64,000 nt of DNA, taken from positions 62,001 to 126,000 of the forward strand of contig NZ_CANLTL010000015.1 in NCBI RefSeq assembly GCF_947494015.1, in the 5' to 3' direction. The DNA comes from an uncultured Cellulomonas sp. (lineage in GTDB: Bacteria > Actinomycetota > Actinomycetes > Actinomycetales > Cellulomonadaceae). Below, one piece after another: positions 49,804 to 58,200 of this stretch; within the stretch, counting starts at the first letter, position 1; each line of letters starts with the position of its first letter. Made by a program: the position numbers and the translations under genes. Below the pieces are notes generated by a model. That model was given only the letters and a program-made list of their open reading frames with translations. It was not told the origin of the DNA and did no database searches.

Positions 49804-50775
49804 ATGGAGTACCGCCCGCTGGGCCGCACCGGCCTGACCGTCTCGGAGATCGGCTACGGCGCCTGGGGGATCGGGCAGTCGGCCTGGATCGGCGCCACCG
49901 AGGACGAGTCGGTCGCCGCCCTGCACCGCGCCATCGAGCTCGGCGTGAACGTCATCGACACCGCGCGGGGCTACGGCGAGAGCGAGCGGATCGTCGGTCA
50001 GGTCGTGCGCGACCACCCCGGCGAGGTGCTCGTGGCGACCAAGGTGCCACCGAAGAACGGCGTCTGGCCCGCCCCGTCCGGTCTGCACCCCGACGAGACG
50101 TTCCCGGGCGACCACATCCGCGAACAGCTCGAGATCAGCCTGCGGACGTCCGGCCTGGAGGCGTTCGACCTCGTCCAGCTCCACGTGTGGAGCGACGAGT
50201 GGGTCGGCCAGGGCGACTGGTTGGAGACCGTCGCAGCGCTGCGTCAGGAGGGCAAGCTGCGCCACTTCGGGATCTCGATCAACGACTACCAGCCCGAGAA
50301 CGCCCTCGCGCTGATCCGCACCGGTGAGGTCGACACGGTGCAGGTGATCCACAACGCGTTCCACCAGCAGCCGGAGCACGAGCTCTACCCCGCCTGCGTC
50401 GAGCACGGCGTCGGCGTCATCGTCCGCGTGGCCCTCGACGAGGGCGGCCTCACCGGCCGGATCACCGCCGACTCCACCTTCCCCGACGGCGACTTCCGCA
50501 ACCGCTACTTCGGCGGCGACCGGGCCGCGCAGGTCGAGCGGCACGTGCAGGCCCTCACCGACGGCCTGGGCATCGGCACCGACGAGGTCGCCGACGTCGC
50601 GCTGCGCTACGTCCTCGACCAGCCCGCGGTGTCGACCGTCATCGCCGGGATGCGCACGGTCCGCAACGTCGAGCGCAACTGCGCCACCAGCGACGGACGC
50701 CACCTGACCGACGAGCAGCGCGAGACCATCCGCGCCCACCGCTGGGAGCGCAACTTCTACACCGCCGCACCGTGA
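49804..50775 (+). CDS. Aldo/keto reductase
   Basis: A 323-residue NADP-dependent (alpha/beta)8 reductase of the general-stress / YghZ-like kind. VIDTARGYGESERIVG (Asp, Tyr), LVATKVPPKNG (Lys) and LVQLHVWSDE (His) form the tetrad; HFGISINDYQPENA and the C-terminal STVIAGMRTVRNVERN bind the cofactor. Starts EYRPLGRTGLTVSEIGYG, family-typical. It converges with the haloacid dehalogenase gene through a hairpin. Substrate unknown. Confidence 0.9.
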   Translation: MEYRPLGRTGLTVSEIGYGAWGIGQSAWIGATEDESVAALHRAIELGVNVIDTARGYGESERIVGQVVRDHPGEVLVATKVPPKNGVWPAPSGLHPDETFPGDHIREQLEISLRTSGLEAFDLVQLHVWSDEWVGQGDWLETVAALRQEGKLRHFGISINDYQPENALALIRTGEVDTVQVIHNAFHQQPEHELYPACVEHGVGVIVRVALDEGGLTGRITADSTFPDGDFRNRYFGGDRAAQVERHVQALTDGLGIGTDEVADVALRYVLDQPAVSTVIAGMRTVRNVERNCATSDGRHLTDEQRETIRAHRWERNFYTAAP

Positions 50776-50782
50776 CGCCGGT

Positions 50783-50814
50783 CCGCCCGGTCGGACGTGG
50801 TCACGACCGGGCGG
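50783..50814. terminator. Bidirectional hairpin between convergent genes
   Basis: An 11-bp stem (CCGCCCGGTCG / CGACCGGGCGG) with a 10-nt loop spans the end of both the aldo/keto reductase and dehalogenase genes. Confidence 0.7.
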
Positions 50815-51478
50815 CGACGGCGTCGGCGACCTCGGGCAGCGACCGGCCGGAGACCGTCGGGGCGGCGAAGACCTGCGGGTACTCGCTGCCGGACCGGTTC
50901 ACCCAGGCGCCGGCGGCCCCGGCACGGACGGCACCGGCGACGTCCCACGGGTGCACGGCGACCAGGACGAGGTCGGCCACGTCGACCCCGCACACCTCGG
51001 CCGCGTACGCGTAGGCGTCCGCGGCGGGCTTCCACACCCCCGCGTCCTGGACGCTGAGCGTCCGCTCGACGAGGTCCCGGACGCCGGCGTCGGCCAGCAG
51101 CCGGTCGGCCACGCTCGCGGCGCCGTTGGAGAGGGTGACGACCCGCAGCCCGGCGGAGCGCAGCGTACGCAGGCCGGCCGGGACGTCGTCGTGCACGGTG
51201 AGGGCGTGCAGCCCGGCCAGCACGTGCTCGACGGCGTCGGGCAGGGGCCGGTCCAGGTCGTGCGGGGCGAGGGCCAGCCGCAGGTCGGCCTCGGCGACCG
51301 CGGCGAACGGCTGCTGCGTGCCGCTGGCCGCCAGGGCGAAGCCGTCACGCAGCACCGTGGCGAACCACAGCGACGCCAGGTGCGCCGGCGCGCCGACCTC
51401 GGCGAAGCGCTCCCCCAGGGGGGACATGTCGGACAGCGTCTCGTTCACGTCGAGCACCACGACGGGGTGTCGGTCCAC
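50801..51478 (-). CDS. Haloacid dehalogenase type II-like HAD hydrolase
   Basis: A 225-residue HAD protein. Nucleophile Asp 10 in VVVLDVNETLSDM, Ser/Thr motif in VVTLSNGAAS, Lys in DAGVWKPAADAY and acidic motif in LVAVHPWDVAGAVRAG are the L-2-haloacid dehalogenase pattern. FATVLRDGFALAASG fits the cap region. It may hydrolyse 2-haloacids or phosphoesters. GTG 51478 has GGAGG 7-8 nt upstream. A long GGTGCGCC repeat lies upstream of it. Confidence 0.85.
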   Translation of the reverse strand: MDRHPVVVLDVNETLSDMSPLGERFAEVGAPAHLASLWFATVLRDGFALAASGTQQPFAAVAEADLRLALAPHDLDRPLPDAVEHVLAGLHALTVHDDVPAGLRTLRSAGLRVVTLSNGAASVADRLLADAGVRDLVERTLSVQDAGVWKPAADAYAYAAEVCGVDVADLVLVAVHPWDVAGAVRAGAAGAWVNRSGSEYPQVFAAPTVSGRSLPEVADAVAARS

Positions 51479-51506
51479 GGTGGGTCCTCCTGCAGGGTCG
51501 GCGCGC

Positions 51507-51574
51507 GGTGCGCCGGTGCGCCGGTGCGCCGGTGCCCGGTGCGCCGGTGCCCGGTGCGCCGGTGCCGGTGCGCC
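51507..51574. repeat. Tandem array of GGTGCGCC-type units
   Basis: Nine consecutive units of 8, 7 or 6 nt (GGTGCGCC, GGTGCCC, GGTGCC) fill 68 nt of the divergent spacer between the dehalogenase and kynureninase genes. The order of long and short units is irregular, as after slippage. Confidence 0.88.
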
Positions 51575-51694
51575 GGCGGCTGCGCCCAGCGTGCCAGCCC
51601 GGCGGCGCGCCCACCCGGCGGGCGTCTACGGTCTGCTGGTGGCCGGGCCGACCCGCCGGCCCGACAGGACGTCCGACCCACGCCGAGGAGCCCC

Positions 51695-52951
51695 GTGACC
51701 GCGACCGCCCAGGCCGACCAGCACTGGCGCCGGCGCGCCGAGGAGCTGGACGCCGCCGACCCGCTGGCCGCGGTGCGCGAGGAGTTCCTGCTCGACGCCG
51801 CTCCGGACGTGGTCTCCTACCTCGACGGCAACTCCCTGGGCCGGCCGTTGCGCGCCACGGCGGACCGGATGAGCGAGTTCGTCGGCTCGCAGTGGGCCGG
51901 ACGTCTCATCCGCGGCTGGACCGACGGGTGGATGCAGTGGCCGGAGGTGGTCGGCGACGAGCTCGGCCGGGTCGCGCTCGGTGCCGCCGCCGGGCAGACC
52001 GTGGTCGCCGACTCCACGACCGTGCTCTTCTACAAGCTGTTGCGCGCCGCGGTGGACGCCGCACCCGCCGGTCGCGACGAGATCGTCTGCGACACCGACA
52101 ACTTCCCGACCGACCGGTACGTCGTCGAGGGCGTCGCCGCCGAGCGCGGCCTGACCGTGCGCTGGGTCCGGACCGATCCGGCGCTCGGCATCACGCTCGA
52201 CGCCGTGCGTGCCGCCGTCGGGCCGCGCACCGCGGTCGCGACGTTCAGCCACGTCGCCTACCGGTCGGGGTACCTGGCCGACGCGCCGGCGATCACCGCC
52301 GCGGTGCACGGGGCCGGCGGGCTCGTGCTGTGGGACCTGAGCCACTCGGTCGGCTCGGTGGAGCTGGACCTGGACGCGTGGGGTGTCGACCTCGCCGTCG
52401 GCTGCACCTACAAGTACCTGTGCGGTGGTCCGGGGTCGCCGGCGTTCGGGTACCTCGCGACCCGCCACCAGGGTCGCCTGCGCCAGCCCGTGCAGGGGTG
52501 GATGGGCCACGCCGAGCCGATGACCATGGGGCCCGGGTACGCGCCGGCGTCCGGTGCGCGGGCCCTGGTCAGCGGCACGCCGCCCATCCTGGCCATGGTC
52601 CCCCTGCGGTGCGGTCTGGAGGTCGTCGACCGCGCCGGCATGGCGGCGGTCCGGGCGAAGTCCCTCGCGCTGACCACGTTCACCCTCGAGCTCGCCGACG
52701 CCTGGCTGGCAGACCTGGGCGTGGACGTCGCCTCGCCGCGTGACCCGGGTCGACGCGGTGGCCACGTGACCCTCCGCCGCGCCGACCACCGCGAGGTCAC
52801 CGACCTGCTGTGGGAGCGCGGCGTCATCCCGGACTACCGGGACCCCGGCGGCGTCCGGATCGGGCCCGCGCCGCTGAGCACGAGCTTCCGTGAGCTGTAC
52901 GACGGCATGGTCGCGCTGCGCGACGTGCTCGCGTCCCGGCCGCTGCCGTGA
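51695..52951 (+). CDS. kynU: Kynureninase
   Basis: A 418-residue PLP enzyme (aminotransferase class V fold) that cleaves kynurenine to anthranilate and alanine in tryptophan breakdown. YLDGNSLGRPL near the N-terminus, VADSTTVLFYKLLRAA, ATFSHVAYRSGYLAD, WDLSHSVGSVELDL and the PLP lysine K240 in CTYKYLCGGPGSPAF are kynureninase motifs; the C-terminal VIPDYRDPGGVRIGPAPL is also conserved. GTG 51695 has GAGGAG 4 nt upstream. The next gene overlaps it and encodes the preceding step. No tryptophan 2,3-dioxygenase is in the window. Confidence 0.93.
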   Translation: MTATAQADQHWRRRAEELDAADPLAAVREEFLLDAAPDVVSYLDGNSLGRPLRATADRMSEFVGSQWAGRLIRGWTDGWMQWPEVVGDELGRVALGAAAGQTVVADSTTVLFYKLLRAAVDAAPAGRDEIVCDTDNFPTDRYVVEGVAAERGLTVRWVRTDPALGITLDAVRAAVGPRTAVATFSHVAYRSGYLADAPAITAAVHGAGGLVLWDLSHSVGSVELDLDAWGVDLAVGCTYKYLCGGPGSPAFGYLATRHQGRLRQPVQGWMGHAEPMTMGPGYAPASGARALVSGTPPILAMVPLRCGLEVVDRAGMAAVRAKSLALTTFTLELADAWLADLGVDVASPRDPGRRGGHVTLRRADHREVTDLLWERGVIPDYRDPGGVRIGPAPLSTSFRELYDGMVALRDVLASRPLP

Positions 52952-54180
52952 CGGTGGGGGACCCGACGGCCGGGGCCGCGCACGGTGCCTCGCCCGGTGT
53001 CTCTCCGGTCGGCGGCCGGCTGCGCGTCGTCCTCGCGCGCGGCGCCGTGCCCGACGTCGGCGCCGCGCGCGAGGTGGTCGAGCGCGCCCTGACGACGTCC
53101 GGCGTGCCCGGCGAGCTCGTGACCTCGGCCGGCCCGGCCGAGATCGCGAGCGCCGTGCGGTGGTCCGCCGGCGACCCCGCCGACGACGCAGCCGACGAGC
53201 CCGCCGGCGAGCCCACGACGGCGGAGGTGGTGCTGGTCCTGCCCGCGGACGCGCCGGACGTCGCCGACCTGCGGCTGCCCGAGGGTGCCGCGATCCTGCG
53301 CGTCGACCTCGGCGACCGCGCGCCCGACCGCTCGCCGGGCGTCCGGCGGCACGTGCGCGGCCGCGGGCCGCGCGGCTTCGCCGACGCCGTCACCGCCTGG
53401 TCGGTGCACCGCAGCCACCCGGCCACGGTGCACCGCTACGGCCCCCACCCCGACCAGCGCGCGGACCTGCGCGTGCCGCCGGGACCGCCCCCGCCCGACG
53501 GGTACCCGGTCGCGGTCCTCGTGCACGGCGGCTACTGGCGGTCGCGCTGGGAGAGCGACCTCATGGAGCCGATGGCGGCCGACCTGGTGGACCGGGGCTG
53601 GGCGACCTGGAACGTCGAGTACCGCCGCCCGGACGGCCATGGCTGGGACGCCACCACGGCCGACGTGGCCGCCGCCCTCGACGCGCTGGCCGGCGTCGCC
53701 CGCGCGCGCGCCGACGTCGACCTGGCCCGGGTCGTGACGATCGGCCACTCCGCCGGTGGCCAGTTGGTGGCCCGGCTCGCCGCGGACGTCGCCGCCGACC
53801 CCGCCGCGCCGGTCCGACCCGCGCTGACCGTGTCGCTCGCGGGCGTCCTGGACCTGGTCGCGGGTGACCGGCACGGGCTGGGCGACGGCGCCGTGGCGGC
53901 CGCGCTGGGCGGCCGTGCCGACGCCGTGCCGGCCGCCTACGCGGCGTCGTCGCCCGCGGCGAGGCTGCCGGTCGGACTCCCGGTGGCGGTGGTGTGCGGG
54001 CTCGCCGACGACCCGCACCTGCTCGCCATGGCGCGCGGGTTCGTCCGCGCCGCCACCGCGGCCGGGGACGACGTCCTCGCCGTGGAGGACGACGGCGACC
54101 ACTTCGCGGTGATCGACCCCCGGTCCGCCATCTGGGGCCGGGTCGCGGAGCTGGTCACCGCGCGCGTCACCGGCCCGTGA
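52948..54180 (+). CDS. Kynurenine-formamidase-type alpha/beta hydrolase with extra N-terminal domain
   Basis: A 410-residue protein. The C-terminal half (~185-405) is an alpha/beta hydrolase with HGGYW at 193-197 (the HGGXW motif of BNA7-type kynurenine formamidases), nucleophile S268 in TIGHSAGGQLV, acid D354/D355 and H385 in DGDHFAVID. It should hydrolyse N-formylkynurenine to kynurenine, the substrate of the upstream kynureninase. GTGA overlap supports a joint role. The first ~170 residues are an extra domain that faintly resembles type II dehydroquinase (AroQ) in order (EIASAVRW, VVLVLPADAPDVADL, HVRGRGPRGFADAV) but lacks a clear active site. Confidence 0.85.
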   Translation: MTVGDPTAGAAHGASPGVSPVGGRLRVVLARGAVPDVGAAREVVERALTTSGVPGELVTSAGPAEIASAVRWSAGDPADDAADEPAGEPTTAEVVLVLPADAPDVADLRLPEGAAILRVDLGDRAPDRSPGVRRHVRGRGPRGFADAVTAWSVHRSHPATVHRYGPHPDQRADLRVPPGPPPPDGYPVAVLVHGGYWRSRWESDLMEPMAADLVDRGWATWNVEYRRPDGHGWDATTADVAAALDALAGVARARADVDLARVVTIGHSAGGQLVARLAADVAADPAAPVRPALTVSLAGVLDLVAGDRHGLGDGAVAAALGGRADAVPAAYAASSPAARLPVGLPVAVVCGLADDPHLLAMARGFVRAATAAGDDVLAVEDDGDHFAVIDPRSAIWGRVAELVTARVTGP

Positions 54181-54242
54181 CGGCGGACGGGTCGTGCCGG
54201 CAGCCCGCTCGTGGGCGGCCGTCGGTCACCGGACCGGACCCC

Positions 54243-55217
54243 TCAGAAGCCGGCCACCGGGTGCGGGGCGTACGGCGCCTCCAGCCGCTCGACCTCCTCG
54301 GGCGTCAGCCCCAGGTCGAGGGCGGCGACGGCGTCGTCGAGGTGGCCCGGCTTGCTGGCGCCGATGATCGGCGCCGTCACCTCGGGGCGCGTGGCGAACC
54401 AGGCCAGCGCCACCTGGGCCCGCGGGACCCCGCGGTCGGCCGCGACCGCGGCCACCGCCGCGGCGATCTCGGCGTCGTTGCCCTCGGTGCCGTAGAGCGT
54501 CTTGCCGAACTCGTCGGTCCGGGACCGCGACGTGGTCGCGTCCAGGTCGCGGGTCAGCCGGCCGCGGGCGAGCGGGCTCCACGGGATGACCCCGACGCCC
54601 GCGTCGGCGCACAGCGGCAGCATCTCCCGCTCCTCCTCCCGGTTGAGCAGGTTGAGGTGGTTCTGCATGCTGACGAAGCGGGCCCAGCCGTGCTGCTCCT
54701 GCAGGTGCAGCGCCTTGCTGAACTGCCACGCCCACATCGACGAGGCGCCGAGGTACCGGGCCTTGCCGGCCCTGACGACGTCGTGCAGGGCCTCGAGCGT
54801 CTCCTCCACCGGCGTCACCGGGTCCCAGCGGTGGATCTGGTACAGGTCGACGTAGTCGGTGCCGAGCCGCGTCAGGCTCGCGTCGATCTCGTGCAGGATC
54901 GCCTTGCGGGACAGTCCCGCGCCGTTGGGGCCGGGGCGCATGCGACCGTGCACCTTGGTGGCCAGCACGACCTCCTCGCGACGGGCGAAGTCCCGCAGCG
55001 CCCGGCCGACGATCTCCTCGCTCGAGCCGTCGGAGTACACGTTCGCGGTGTCGAAGAAGGTGATCCCGAGCTCGACGGCGCGCTGCAGCAGCGGCCGGCT
55101 CTGGTCCTCGGGCAGCGTCCACGGGTGGTTGCCGCGGTCCGGCTCGCCGTAGGTCATGCACCCGAGCGCGATGCGGGAGACCTCCAGGCCGGTGCGGCCG
55201 AGCGTCGTGTACTGCAT
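54243..55217 (-). CDS. Aldo/keto reductase (YajO-like)
   Basis: A 324-residue reductase. MQYTTLGRTGLEVSRIALGC at the start, tetrad in FDTANVYSDGSSEEIVG, LATKVHGRM and LYQIHRWDP, and cofactor part PIIGASKPGHLDDAV. SMQNHLNLLNREEEREM is typical of the AKR11/YajO branch. ATG 55217 has AGAGGA 4 nt upstream. Divergent from the small-protein/polyol dehydrogenase operon, convergent with the formamidase gene. Substrate unknown. Confidence 0.9.
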   Translation of the reverse strand: MQYTTLGRTGLEVSRIALGCMTYGEPDRGNHPWTLPEDQSRPLLQRAVELGITFFDTANVYSDGSSEEIVGRALRDFARREEVVLATKVHGRMRPGPNGAGLSRKAILHEIDASLTRLGTDYVDLYQIHRWDPVTPVEETLEALHDVVRAGKARYLGASSMWAWQFSKALHLQEQHGWARFVSMQNHLNLLNREEEREMLPLCADAGVGVIPWSPLARGRLTRDLDATTSRSRTDEFGKTLYGTEGNDAEIAAAVAAVAADRGVPRAQVALAWFATRPEVTAPIIGASKPGHLDDAVAALDLGLTPEEVERLEAPYAPHPVAGF

Positions 55218-55331
55218 GCGTCCTCTTCCGTCGGCGGCCTGTGCCCGCCCAGGTTGCCACCCGGCCGCGTCCCGCGCGCGGTCGGCTCCGGGCGCGGTGA
55301 CACTGGCCCTCCGTCCGACGAGGAGGCACCC

Positions 55332-55514
55332 GTGGAGCACACCGACGAGGCGACCCTCGTGCTGAGCGGCGCGCGCGCCCTGGGGTACCGGCCGCAGGAC
55401 GACGGCGAGGCCTTCGCCGAGGACGTCGAGCAGTACGACGGGCCGGACGTGCTCGGACATGGCATGGTCGCCCGGGACCCGCACGCCGACGCGGAGAGTG
55501 GAGTGGTGTCATGA
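55332..55514 (+). CDS. Small acidic protein, 60 residues, coupled to the polyol dehydrogenase
   Basis: GTG 55332 has a perfect AGGAGG 5 nt upstream. The product (VEHTDEATLVLSGARALGY ... HGMVARDPHADAESG) is acidic, has no membrane segment or cysteine, and ends in a stop that overlaps the dehydrogenase ATG (ATGA). The RBS and overlap argue that it is a real translated gene at the head of the operon. Function unknown; a leader peptide for coupling or a small regulatory protein are both possible. Confidence 0.6.
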   Translation: MEHTDEATLVLSGARALGYRPQDDGEAFAEDVEQYDGPDVLGHGMVARDPHADAESGVVS

Positions 55515-56560
55515 AGGTCGCCCGGCTGCACGGACTGGGGGACGTCCGTCTGCACGAGGAGCCCGCCCCGGTCGCCGTCGACGGCGAGAGCCTCGTACGC
55601 GTGACCGCCGTCGGGCTGTGCGGGTCCGACCTGCACTGGTTCGGCGAGGGGGGCATCGGTGACGCGCAGCTGTCCGAGCCGTTGGTGCTCGGCCACGAGA
55701 TGGCCGGCGTGGTCGAGGGCGGCCCCTCGCACGGTCGCCGGGTCGCGATCGACCCGGCCTGGCCGTGCGGCCACTGCGAGGACTGCCTGCGTGGCCACCG
55801 GAACCTGTGCCGCGCGGTGCGCTTCGCCGGCCACGGCCGCAACGACGGCGGACTGCGCGAGCTCATGGCCTGGCCGGACCACCTGCTGCACCCCGTCCCG
55901 GACTCCATCAGCGACGCCGACACCGCGATGCTCGAGCCGCTCGGGGTGGCGCTGCACGCCCACGACCTGGCCCGCCCGCGGGCGGCCGAGACCGTCGCGG
56001 TGATCGGCTGCGGCCCGATCGGCCTGTGCCTGGTGCAGCTGGCCCGCGCCACCGGCGCCGCCACGGTCATCGCCGTCGAGCCGCTCGAGCACCGACGGGC
56101 GGCGGCTGCGGCGATGGGCGCCGACGTCGTCCTCGACCCGGGCGCGGGCTCGGGCTCCTCGCACGTCACGGCGCAGGTCACGGCGCAGGTCACCGCGGCG
56201 ATCGCCGACGCGACCGGCGGGCGCGGCGTCGACGTGGCGTTCGAGGTGGCCGGCAACGACCACGCCGTCGCGCTCGCCGTCGAGGCGGCGGCCCCCGGCG
56301 GGCAGGTGATCCTGGCCGGCATCCCGGGCGAGGACACGACGTCGTTCCCGGCGTCGGTCGCGCGGCGCAAGGGCCTGACCCTGAAGCTGTCGCGCCGCAT
56401 GCAGGAGATGTATCCCCGCACGATCCGGCTGGTGGACCGCGGGCTGGTGGACGTGCGGTCCGTGGTCACGCACACCTTCGCCCTGGACGACGTCGCCGAG
56501 GCGTTCGCCACGGCGGACGCCCGCACCGGGCTCAAGGTCGTTGTGAGCCCCAGCGCATGA
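55511..56560 (+). CDS. Zinc-dependent polyol/sorbitol-type dehydrogenase (MDR)
   Basis: A 349-residue medium-chain dehydrogenase. Catalytic zinc ligands in GLCGSDLHWFGEG (Cys) and LVLGHEMAGVVEG (His, Glu); structural zinc cysteines in PAWPCGHCEDCLRGHRNLC. Rossmann motif VAVIGCGPIGLCLVQLA, then VIAVEPLEHRR. This is the L-idonate/sorbitol/xylitol dehydrogenase branch, oxidising a polyol or sugar acid to a ketose. A TAQV repeat at ~220-228 is encoded by two 12-bp repeats. The ATG overlaps the small gene and the stop overlaps the FGGY kinase start, so the product ketose is probably phosphorylated next. Confidence 0.9.
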   Translation: MKVARLHGLGDVRLHEEPAPVAVDGESLVRVTAVGLCGSDLHWFGEGGIGDAQLSEPLVLGHEMAGVVEGGPSHGRRVAIDPAWPCGHCEDCLRGHRNLCRAVRFAGHGRNDGGLRELMAWPDHLLHPVPDSISDADTAMLEPLGVALHAHDLARPRAAETVAVIGCGPIGLCLVQLARATGAATVIAVEPLEHRRAAAAAMGADVVLDPGAGSGSSHVTAQVTAQVTAAIADATGGRGVDVAFEVAGNDHAVALAVEAAAPGGQVILAGIPGEDTTSFPASVARRKGLTLKLSRRMQEMYPRTIRLVDRGLVDVRSVVTHTFALDDVAEAFATADARTGLKVVVSPSA

Positions 56561-58200
56561 CCGACCGCACGACCGACCTGGTGACCGGGCCGCCGGGGGT
56601 GCGGGCGGACCTGGTCGTCGCGGTCGACTGCTCGACGACGGCGTCCAAGGCGGTCGTGGTCGACGCCGCCGGCCGGGTGGTCGCGCAGGCCGCCCGGCCC
56701 CTGCGGACCCGGCAGCCCCGCGCCTCGTGGCACGAGCAGGACGCGCAGGACTGGTGGACGGCCACGCGTGGAGCGGTCGCCGAGGCCGTGGCCGGGCTCG
56801 ACGACGCGGGCCGCGTCGGCGCGCTGTGCCTGACCCACCAGCGCGAGTCGTTCGTCTGCCTCGACGCCGACGGGCGCCCGCTGCGGCCGGCGATCCTGTG
56901 GCTCGACGGGCGCGCGCACGAGGAGATCGCCGCGCTCGGCACCGACCGGGTGCACGAGCTGTCCGGCAAGCCGCCGGACACCACGCCGGCGATCTACAAG
57001 CTGGCCTGGCTCGCGCGGCACGAACCGGAGGTGCTCGCCGGTGCCGCGATGGTCGGGGACGTGCACGCGTACCTCACGCTGCGCCTGACCGGCCGCTGGG
57101 CGACCAGCGACGCGTCCGCGGACACGCTGGGGCTGTTCGACCTGGCCCGCGCGACATGGTCGACCGAGCTTCTCGCGCTGGCCGGGCTGCGTCGCGAGCA
57201 GATGCCCGAGCTCGTCCCGGTGGGGGAGCGGGTCGCCGACCTCACCGCAGACGTCGCCACCGAGCTCGGGCTGCCGGGTCCCGTGCCGCTGGTCGCGGGG
57301 ATCGGCGACGGCCAGGCGGCCGGCATCGGCCTGGGTGCCACCACCCCCGGTGTGGCCTACCTCAACCTCGGCACGTCGATGGTCCTCGGCGTGCACTCGG
57401 TCGACCTGCGCCGGGACCCGGCGTTCCGCACGCTCGCCGGGATGCTCCCCGGCACGTACACGCTCGAGACCGTGCTCAACGCGGCCGCGTACGTCGCGAG
57501 CTGGTGCCGCGAGCAGTTCGGTGCCCGGGGGGTGGACGCCGCGGCCGGCGCCGAGCTGGAGGCGGCGGCCTCGTTGGTCCCCATCGGCGCCGAGGGACTG
57601 CTCACCGTCCCGTACTGGAACGCCGCTCAGACCCCGTACTGGGACCCCGCCGCACGGGGCGCGACGATCGGCTGGCACGGCCGGCACACCCCGGCCCACC
57701 TGTACCGCTCCATCCTCGAGGGCGTCGGCTTCGAGCTGCGCCTGCACCTGGAGCGCCTCGAGGCGGTCACCGGCGAGCCCGTCGCCGCCATCCGCGTCGT
57801 CGGCGGCGGTGGCCGCAGCCCGCTGTGGGTGCAGATCGTCGCCGACGTGACCGGGCGACCGGTGCGGGTCTGCGCCGACGCCGAGTGGAGCGCGGCCGGT
57901 GCGGCGGTGCTCGCCCGGGCGTACCTCGACGGTGGCCGCGCCCCGAGCGCCCCGGAGCCCCCGGGCCGTGAGGTGCTGCCCGACGCCGACGCCTGCGCCC
58001 GGTACGCGGCGCTGGCCGCCGTCCACCGGCGGATCTACCCCGCGCTGCGTGACCTCTTCCCGGACCTGCTCGCGGTGACCGGCTCGGACGGGACCGCGGC
58101 GAAGGACGGGACGGCGGCAGAGGACGGGACCGCCGCGGAGGACGGGACCGCCGCGGACCGCGGGGACGGTCCGACGGGGTCGACCCGGATCAGCCGATGA
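56557..58200 (+). CDS. FGGY-family carbohydrate kinase (xylulokinase-like)
   Basis: A 547-residue kinase. Start VVAVDCSTTASKAVVVD binds phosphate; HEQDAQDWWTAT and AILWLDGRAHEEI follow; the catalytic Asp is D251 in VAGIGDGQAAGIGLG, and the adenosine site is VVGGGGRSPLWVQIVADVTG. Partnered by ATGA overlap with the polyol dehydrogenase, it probably phosphorylates the ketose (xylulose, ribulose or fructose type). The last ~35 residues carry four DGTAAE-type repeats after the normal family end. The stop overlaps the convergent binding-protein gene by 11 nt. Confidence 0.88.
   Translation: MTDRTTDLVTGPPGVRADLVVAVDCSTTASKAVVVDAAGRVVAQAARPLRTRQPRASWHEQDAQDWWTATRGAVAEAVAGLDDAGRVGALCLTHQRESFVCLDADGRPLRPAILWLDGRAHEEIAALGTDRVHELSGKPPDTTPAIYKLAWLARHEPEVLAGAAMVGDVHAYLTLRLTGRWATSDASADTLGLFDLARATWSTELLALAGLRREQMPELVPVGERVADLTADVATELGLPGPVPLVAGIGDGQAAGIGLGATTPGVAYLNLGTSMVLGVHSVDLRRDPAFRTLAGMLPGTYTLETVLNAAAYVASWCREQFGARGVDAAAGAELEAAASLVPIGAEGLLTVPYWNAAQTPYWDPAARGATIGWHGRHTPAHLYRSILEGVGFELRLHLERLEAVTGEPVAAIRVVGGGGRSPLWVQIVADVTGRPVRVCADAEWSAAGAAVLARAYLDGGRAPSAPEPPGREVLPDADACARYAALAAVHRRIYPALRDLFPDLLAVTGSDGTAAKDGTAAEDGTAAEDGTAADRGDGPTGSTRISR
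58087..58158 (+). repeat. Four tandem 18-bp units at the kinase C-terminus
   Basis: Four 18-nt units encode DGTAAK, DGTAAE, DGTAAE, DGTAAD. They extend the FGGY kinase beyond its usual end and could change in number without frame loss. Confidence 0.88.

Noticed and set aside
51507-51574. CRISPR-like array
   Set aside because: Units are 6-8 nt with no spacers and no cas genes; it is a simple tandem repeat.
52948-53460. Functional type II dehydroquinase domain
   Set aside because: The order of elements is only vaguely similar and the catalytic Tyr, Arg and His motifs cannot be found.
54226-58026. A very long minus-strand open frame (over 1200 codons) opposite the aldo/keto reductase, dehydrogenase and kinase genes
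   Set aside because: It is a GC-bias shadow: its sequence is low-complexity Arg/Pro/Gly/Ala, while recognised genes with motifs and RBSs occupy the same DNA.
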